Shown piece by piece: positions 56,563 to 64,000 of a stretch of DNA of 64,000 nucleotides. The first letter of the stretch is position 1; each line of letters begins with the position of its first letter. This DNA is from Diphasiastrum complanatum (Eukaryota; Streptophyta; Lycopodiopsida; Lycopodiales; Lycopodiaceae): NCBI GenBank assembly GCA_029204225.1, contig CM055092.1, positions 101,431,789 through 101,495,788 of the forward strand, given 5' to 3'. The notes below the pieces were generated by a model. It made no database searches. It had not been told where the DNA came from and worked only from the letters and a program-made list of their open reading frames with translations. Made by a program: the position numbers and the translations under genes.

Positions 56563-59500
56563 TTTTTGTGCAATCGACGATCGTGCCATGTCTTCCGGCG
56601 GGCTTTCTCTGTTGCTAAGACATGAACTGCCATCAATCGGGTTTCACATAATTTGTGCAACGCTTCATGACGTAGTTGTAAAGACTTATCATCAGTTAAC
56701 CATTCGGTTGTCGCTATGCGTAAAGATGGGATCAAAAATTCAATCGGCATGACAACATCTTGACCATAGACCAGTTGAAAGGGTGTTTGATTTGTACTAT
56801 TTCTGTAAGCGGTTCTGAATGCCCATAATGCTGCATACAGTATATGTTCCCAATCAGACCGACTTGCTTCAACTGTCTTTGTCATAATGGTGTAGAGAAT
56901 CTTATTGGAAGATTCAGCTTGGCCATTCCCTCTGGGATAGTAGGGAGTGCTAAATCTGTGTATCACAAAAAAATCTTTCAGTAAACACTTTATTGTTTGA
57001 TTAACAAACTGTGTACCCCGGTCATTGACAATCTCAATCGGACATCCAAATCTGATTATAATATTTCATACAGAAACTTGGTCGTAGATTTTGCAACAGT
57101 AACTTTGACAGCTTTGGCTTCAACCCACTTGGTCATATAATCAGTTGCTATGATAATGTATCGAGCTTGAGATCCTTGCGCGGCAGGATAAATGAGACCA
57201 ACATAATCCAGTCCTCAATTTTCAAACGGTGCTTGCGATAAAACCGGATGCAAGGGTTCATAGTTTTGTCAAGTAGGTCGTCTTGCTCGCTGGCAAACAT
57301 CAACTTGATTGCGAAAGTTTGTGAACAATAATATCTGTAGAGAAGTGTCCTCTGCCCATGTCATCATGTGAAAACATGATTAAATCTGGGACGTCATGCG
57401 GTAAAACACATCTTCATAGAATATTGTCTGATCCACGATGATACAGTTGTCCTGCAATCAATTGATAAGGTTGAGTCTTATGAATCAATTGTCTCTTTTT
57501 TACTTTTGTCAAGGAGTCATTCGATTGTCTTAGCATCAGGTACTCAACCATATCAACTGCCCACTCGGGTACTACTTCGACATAGAACAATGCAGCATCT
57601 GGTAGTTCATCATCCACTTCAGTGTTAGCTGGTGCAGATTCGATTCACGAAACGTGATCGGCTAGATAATGTTGCTTCCCCTTTCGAACCACAATTCAAA
57701 AGTAAAATTCAGTCAATAACAATAACCATCTTGCAATACGTCCAGTATTACATGTCTTGTTTACCAAGTAAAGTAACGGCTGGTGATCCGTGTAAAATGC
57801 AAAGTGTGTTTCCATGAGGTAGTGATGAAATTTCCAAACAGAAAAAATCATGGCTAACGCTTCACGTTTTGTTGTTGAATAATTCTTCTCTGTATCTGTA
57901 AGCTATCTGCTTGAAAATCGTATAGGATAATCCTTCTTATAATCTCCTGGCTACGTCAAAACTGATCCAATGGCATATTTTGAGGCATCCGTATGGACAT
58001 GAAATTCAATCGTCCAATCTAGAGAATGCAGTATTGGTGCTAAAGTTAATGCTTTTTTTAATTTTTCAAAGGCTTCTAACGCCTCTATTCATAAACACAT
58101 AAACTCCACAAATTGTTGTTGGCGGTGGCAATTCCACAATAACCTTGATCTTATAATAATCGGTGGCAATACCATGTCTTGAGATCACATGTCCAAGCAC
58201 AACTCCGTGGGAAATCCATATCTGGCATTTTTTTGGATTTAGAAAAATTTGATATTTGCGGCATCTTTCAAATACTTTCTCCAATCGATCCAGGTGGTCT
58301 ACATTTGTACTATGGACTCCCAAGTCATCCAAGTAAATTTCAAGGAATTTTTGCAGATAATCTTTAAAAGCAAGTTGCATTACTCATTGGAACGAACTTA
58401 GTGCATTGCAAAGTCCAAACGACATTACTTTGTAAGCATAGGTGCCCCATTCTATTGCAAAAGTAGTTTTATGGTGATCGACAGGTGCTATCTTAATCTG
58501 GTTGTATCCACTAAATCCATCCAGGAAACTATAAGCTTCCGTTCCAACAAGGTGATCAAAAATGCTTTCAGTAAAAGGGAACGAAAAGTGATCCTTCCGC
58601 ATCACTTTGTTCAATGCCTTGAGATTCACACAGATTCTCAATTTCTCATTCTTTTTAGAAACAATGACAATCAGTGAGATCCATTCGGTATGCTCGATCT
58701 CATAAATGAAATCGACGTCAAGCAGTCTCTGAAGTTCTTTCTTTATCAGATCTGCAACATTAGGATTACAGCGATAGAACTTTGTAACCTTTGGAACTGC
58801 ATCAGGTACTAAAGGTATGGTATGTTCAATCACTAATGTCGCAATACCCTTCAGATCTTGATAAGTCCATGCAAAACAATCTTGATACTTAATAAGTAAC
58901 ATGCGGAGTGCTTGATACTGTTCAGGATTAAGTTGTGATCCAACTTGTACAATCTTTTTCGGCAAGATTCATTGGCTATGTCCTAGCTGGACCATCGTAA
59001 ACATCTCTTGAGTCTGGCACGTGTTCTTCAGGTTCACGATGTGCTTTAGGTAACATGATAACCACATCATCCAATGTATAACGTTTAAAATGTTCGGGCA
59101 TATCATGTTGAACTACATCTGCTTGTTCCTTTTCGAAAGGACTTGTCTTAGGTCTTCGCTTAGCCTTCTTAGCAATAATTGATCGTGGAGGTGATGACTT
59201 CCGAGACGATGATATCTTGCTAGAATTCTGACTTGTAGAGTCATCCTCGACTTTTCCTTTGCCTTTATCCAATAAGGGTGGCACATTCGTTGAATCAATC
59301 TTTTGAGGAGGATTTTCCCATTTCAGGACCGTATAATAATGTTCCTTAGCTTGTTTCTTCGTCATCGATCCTGTGATCCTATCTTTCTTCAATATAACTG
59401 CTTTGAACGATTTTATTGCTGGTTCATCAGGAATATTACGCACTCCAAATCTGGTCAGATCCATATGATTTGGAATCTGCTCATCCGTAAGTTCTGCATT

Positions 59501-62129
59501 GCCATCATAAGTCATCGGATCTGGTATAGGTTCCATTGATATACAAGCTACATTCAACAAATTCAATGGAAACGTGATTGGTGTATCCAAAGTTCGATCT
59601 AATAAGGAATTCTCGCTCAAATCTGATTGATTATCTTGTTGACACATATATCCTGCCGTACAATCAATCGTTGCAAGAGCTTCATTCCAGTTGACAGTAT
59701 TCGTTTGAGAATCGTAATGAACTCCCAATTTTTTCTCTATACGATCACAAGTATGATCCGTTGTTGATGAATTGTCATCTTCTTTTTGAACCACTAGTTT
59801 GATAGTCCAAGTTGTAGGATCAACTTTAACTACACGTTCACGATTTTCAAAAGTGATTTTTCCGGTACCCCAGTTATGAATTACTTGCACAACTCATAAC
59901 CATGGATGTCCCAATAGAACTCGGTAGAAATTTGGCACTTCTGGTAAGTCCATTACTACGAAAGTAATGACGAACTGTACTTTCGCAAATCTGACAGGTA
60001 TATCTTCAACCATTCCACACGGACAAACTGTTGTTTGATCAACTAGCTTAATGGCGAAAGTCGCAAGCTTGATCTTTGTAAGACCCCATTTTGCACATAG
60101 TTTTGTAGAAATCAGGTTAACTCCTGAACCGCCATCTATCACAATTGCTTCCTTAGGAAATTTTCTATGCTGTATCGGCAGAGTGATATTCTTTTGTTCA
60201 CTTTCACAAGCGGCTCCAACATGGAGTACTTCATTAGACTCCTCAAATCCAGCACAAAAAAGTGGCTCCTGATGGACTTCTGGTTCTACTTGTGCTAACT
60301 TTTGTGCTAATACTTCTTTTGCTTTGGCACCAACTTCAAGAACTCTCCCAATGAAATATTGATCTTACTAGACAAAATATTCATGAGCTGTTCTGTTTGC
60401 GACGCTTCTGGTTCAGTCATCTTGAAGGGTTCTTCATGATGATGCAACTGATCATTCATATCTGTGTGTGAATTTCTTGGAGGTTGAAATGGTGAAGAAC
60501 GAACTTCAGTTGTTGCTTTAGCAGCCTCAAGCTCCTCTTCTTCTTGCAGATGTTTGATCCACTGCCTCATATCTTGATATCTTCTTTTTTCTACATGAAT
60601 ATTTGGATAGACTCCAGATGTTGTTGGTATATCGTTCAATGGTATTGAATCAACAAGTACTGAATCCACAACTGGTTCTTTTTGCTTCTGTGCTCTGGTG
60701 ACCACCATCAAGGGTACACTTGATTTATTCTAAGCTACTGGTCTTCGCTCGATTGTTATCAAATTTACAGGAGCTGTAGCTGGTGGTACCTTTGGTCTTG
60801 ATGGACCATAACCACAATTACAATAGAATGATACAAATTTCTCTTTATTTGGACATTCTGCAACTCTGTGATTTTCTCCACATGCAAAGCATCCAAGCAG
60901 TGCTCCGGTTCAATTTCTAGAGGCTTGTTGTTGCGCGGCAGCATAAATAGCATACTATTCTGAAGATCCACCTGAAGATCCACCGGCTTGATCAGTACCA
61001 TAGTTCCATTGCTCGGTACTTATGTACGAGTCTGGTTCCATCAAATTGGCAGGAGGAGCGGAGTTCTTTGGTGGGGCAGGCAAGGCTAAACGTTCCGAGT
61101 ATCCAAGAGCAGATTGTCGAGGTCTTGTTGCTGGATTTCCTCCATATTGTGGTTCTCGATATCTCATTTGGACATACCATTGCTAAATTATCCGAGGGTT
61201 GAAGTTGCAAAAAGCAGTTTTATGATTGGGCGAATTACACAAATGGCATACACTAGTTTCCATTCATTTTTTTAATTGAGGACACTCATTCACTGTGTGA
61301 TTTCCTGTGCAAATAGAATGCCATACATTTTCCCTAGTAGGAAAAGTCTTTGCAAACTTCTCAGATTCCTTGTTCGCTTTTCCGTGGAAATCTTCCAATG
61401 CTTTGATCTTCTCATCAAATTGCGACTGCAATTTTTCCATCTGTTTCTGTTGGTTTTTTCCAAGTTTCTCGAACTCATTGAGCATCATTTATGCAGTAGC
61501 GTTGGCATTTGTTGATGCAATAGTGGTGGATGTCGTAGTACTCTGCCCGGATGTATAAGACAACATACTTATATTCGGCTCATCATTTGAATTTTCATCC
61601 TTCTCCCGAATTGCATCGTCCATAGCATTTTGCAAGAATGCATACTCATTATGGTGTTTCAGCTCACGTCTGATCCGTTTAGGTAGACCTGACAAAAACT
61701 ACATAATCATGGCATTTTTGTTAATCAGCTCAGGTTCGCACTCAGATCTGAGGCATTTCACCGTTCAATGTAATATCGAACCATTGACCGCTTTCCCATT
61801 TTAATTTTACTTAAAAGTAGGAAAGGGTCTTCCATAAACTTTCCCAGTTTGAACCGTGTGATAGGGGCTCTTTTAACAACCTCCCAATTTGTACGCTCAG
61901 TTTCATCTTGATTATAGTACCAATCTTGTGCTGCGCCTGTTAAGGCCATAGAAAATAGCTTAAGTTTATCTTGAGAGAAAATTGCGCCATAAACTTCACA
62001 GGATTCAGCATAGATTTGAAGAAATCTAACTGGATCTATTAACACATTGTATTTGGGTAGATTCAAACGGGATGCTCTTCTAACAATAATAGGATTGACT
62101 TCCTGAGGAGCACCTCCAAGAGTAGCCAT
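56563..62129 (-). mobile_element. Ty3/Gypsy relic, Tat/Ogre-like: gag to integrase
   Basis: This minus-strand element has nearly complete coding order. Gag starts with ATG at 62129 (MATLGGAPQEVNPIIVRRAS). Zinc-knuckle-like regions lie near 61240 and 60880 (CFACGENHRVAECP), and a gag-protease linker follows. Protease is near 60142-59890 (MIDGGSGVNLISTKLCAKWG). A long charged spacer is near 59880-58980. RT is near 58900-58250 (FLDGFSGYNQIKIAPVDHHK; KFLEIYLDDLGVHSTN), then RNase H near 58050-57640. Integrase is near 57420-56590 (FSTPYYPRGNGQAESSNKIL). It is the same family as 38096-41957. It carries several breaks, and its 3' part is cut off at about 56563. Confidence 0.92.
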
Positions 62130-63330
62130 CGTTGCAAATTCAAATCAAGCAGACAATGAGATTGGATCTAAATTTTTCAGTCAAAAACTATCTCAATCAG
62201 ATTTTGTTGGATCTATTTCACTTTTCAAGAATCTGATTCTATATCGTGAAAAAGATTTCGAAATTCAATCAATCGATACTTCCAAAAAATAAAAAATTTC
62301 TCAGAATCCAAATCAGAATATATCAATTTTGATTCAAATTTTGACAGAGACTTGATCTGAAAAATCAAAACCTAAAAATAGGACTGGCAAAGGTTGCCTA
62401 GGCGAAGGTTTGCTCGACGAAGGTTCAACAATGCTATTTTGAAAAAAAAACTCTCTAATCAACTTTTCTGACAATTTCTCGGATAATAACCTTTGCCTAA
62501 CTCTCAAATGCAAGATCTGACACAGATAAAACTATGGAAAACCGGACGAAGGTTTCTGTTACAAGAAAATACAGTTTTTGAAGTTTGGTGAGAGTAAAAA
62601 TCAAGATTTTTTATGATCTGGACAAGAATAATCTTCGCCAAACTCAAAAATAATATCTTACTATAAATAGAATGTTCTGAAAACTCGATGAAGGTTTTGG
62701 CGAAGGATCAAGAGTAATATTGTTATTTTTGCAAAAAAGTGACTGTTTTTGCCAAAATATGACAATATGACAAATGATCTTCTGAAAACCCTTTTATTTT
62801 TGGTATTATTCTTTGCCAACCTGGCAGTAGATAGATCTGAATCACACCTATACACAATGAATCGGACGAAGGTTTTTTTTTTGTTTTTTGGGTTTTGCTG
62901 TTTTTTGACGGTTTTTCTGATGTTTCTGGAAATCTGCTGGAAATTAATCTTTGCCCTTCAAACTGAAGGTTCTGTGATCAAAATCGGCGAAGGTTTCCTG
63001 AACGAGGGTAAAAAGCTATCAACTTTGATGATGATTTTTGGCTCTTTTTGACCAAAATATGACAGATTTGACTGATTTTTGTTGTTTTCTCTGATATCTC
63101 GAAGATGGATCTTAAAATTGGTGATCTGAATAGCTTTCCATGTTCTACAATCAAATTAGATTTCAAACAAGCAAATCCACTCAATCAAGCAAAATCAATT
63201 CCAAACTAATTCTAAAATGTAGATCTAACACTATTCATGCCATGACAAGATGCCTAATGCAAGCTAACCATCCAACAAACATGCTGCAAATTGAAAAATT
63301 GGCATAGCCCCCCGGAAATGGTGCCAAAAT
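62130..63330 (-). mobile_element. Gypsy leader and primer-binding site
   Basis: This is the untranslated leader of the minus-strand Gypsy, rich in GCGAAGG, GACGAAGGTT and CCTTTGCC words. The primer-binding region at 63328-63311 reads TTTTGGCACCATTTCCGGG on the minus strand. This resembles the TGGCGCCGTTGCCGGGG type of site used by Tat/Athila-group plant elements. Confidence 0.7.
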
Positions 63331-64000
63331 TGTAGTGGATTTCTTTCCTTACCCAATCTGAATCCAAGATCTAGTCAATCTATCATCAAAGAGACGAAGT
63401 TAGTTGTCACGCGTAGGTTTGTTCCCATGAGAGCGATAGTATAGTTCAAATTTCAGCATGAATGGAAGATCCAAATCTAACTCTAATATCCATTAACCCT
63501 AACCGTTAACACTACACATCCACAACAAAGATAGCTTACTCTTTCTCTCTCTCCCTTTCTTTCTCACAAAAAGTATAATAACATACAATCCCAATAACAT
63601 TCAAATCCAACAATTAGCAAAAAACCAAAGAAAGCATGAGAGATGGAGGAAAAGTGATAGAGAGCAAGGACATTCATCAATCCATTTCTGAAGAGGACCA
63701 ATCTGCTTTATTGAAATGAGAAAATGAACATGTATAAGAACTCGAGTTGGTCCCTTTTTATAGTAGAGAGGAGGACCTTGGCCTCTGAATCCTATTGGTC
63801 CATTTCTGCCTCCCTAATTATTCAAATTTAAAAAAGTGTGGGAACCATCCAAATTGGAGGGAAACCCAACTTTATTCACTAACTTGACATTTAGGCCCTA
63901 CAACATTAAAAGTCCCGCAAAAAGGCCTAAAGTCCTTTTATTGACTTTCTAATTAATCCAATCTCTATGTGATCATCGTGTTGGACTTACACACGCAGGG
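63331..64000 (-). repeat. 5' LTR of the Gypsy relic, runs off the window
   Basis: On the minus strand the LTR ends AAATCCACTACA just before the primer-binding site. A TATA-like box (CTATAAAAAGGGA, 63764-63752) is present, with CT/GA-rich sequence to its left near 63540. The outer end is not in view. Confidence 0.65.
63752..63764 (-). promoter_or_regulatory. TATA-like box in Gypsy LTR
   Basis: CTATAAAAAGGGA on the minus strand lies about 430 bases before the LTR end. It is the expected type of promoter for element transcription. Confidence 0.45.

Noticed and set aside
1-64000. tRNA genes, rRNA genes, CRISPR arrays, bacterial operons
   Set aside because: I looked for these by eye and found nothing convincing. 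The simple repeats present are microsatellites, not spaced arrays.

Overview
This looks like repeat-dense nuclear DNA of a land plant. The evidence is many Ty1/Copia and Ty3/Gypsy fragments primed on initiator-Met tRNA, a CACTA (En/Spm) transposase remnant, plant-type interstitial telomere repeats (TTTAGGG), plant-like splice sites, and one plant-like housekeeping gene end. The LINEs are not the L1 type usual in seed plants. With the very mixed repeat content this would fit a fern, lycophyte or other large-genome non-seed plant, but that placement is inference. I see no bacterial operons, tRNA or rRNA genes, or CRISPR arrays.

Layout. 1-8880: a mosaic of short retroelement pieces (Copia gag-protease, two LINE fragments on the minus strand, then Copia and Gypsy blocks alternating in both orientations). 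8881-10182: the last three coding exons of a host armadillo-repeat gene resembling ARMC7, with consistent splice sites and phases; its earlier exons are not visible. 10183-11194: intergenic, with an 87-nt strong imperfect hairpin at 10752-10838. 11195-15154: a near full-length but decayed LINE (ORF1, endonuclease, RT, C-terminal zinc motif, simple-repeat tail). 15985-16958: a CACTA transposase C-terminal relic with an internal 104-bp tandem duplication. 17470-17750: an unexplained GC-rich block. 18790-21170: a Copia gag-protease-integrase relic on the minus strand with a 321-bp tandem duplication at its edge. 21171-26270: AT-rich, almost nothing recognisable.

26275-37100: a second nest of retroelement relics: a Gypsy-type gag, several Copia pieces, a lone LTR, a chromodomain Gypsy 3' end with its LTR, an unknown minus-strand coding-like segment, and a Copia RT-RNase H end with its LTR start. 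37485-37694 carries a LINE 3' tail. 38096-43747 is a Gypsy pol of a Tat/Ogre-like lineage on the plus strand, followed by an unfamiliar coding-like stretch. 46630-51190 is a long Copia relic on the minus strand with its 5' LTR. 52978-54200 and 55054-56560 are further Copia LTR-leader pieces. 56563-64000 is a second copy of the same Tat/Ogre-like Gypsy family on the minus strand, with gag, pol, leader, primer-binding site and part of its LTR.

Almost every element is broken, and no pair of matching LTRs lies inside the window, so ages cannot be read directly. The only segment that looks like a functioning host gene is the ARMC7-like end at 9352-10182. The most interesting non-obvious signals are the 10.75-kb hairpin, the non-L1 LINE family with a TTC-repeat tail, the unfamiliar coding-like stretches at 32.9-34.3 and 42.6-43.7 kb, and the repeated G-box and CATGCA motifs in Copia LTR regions.
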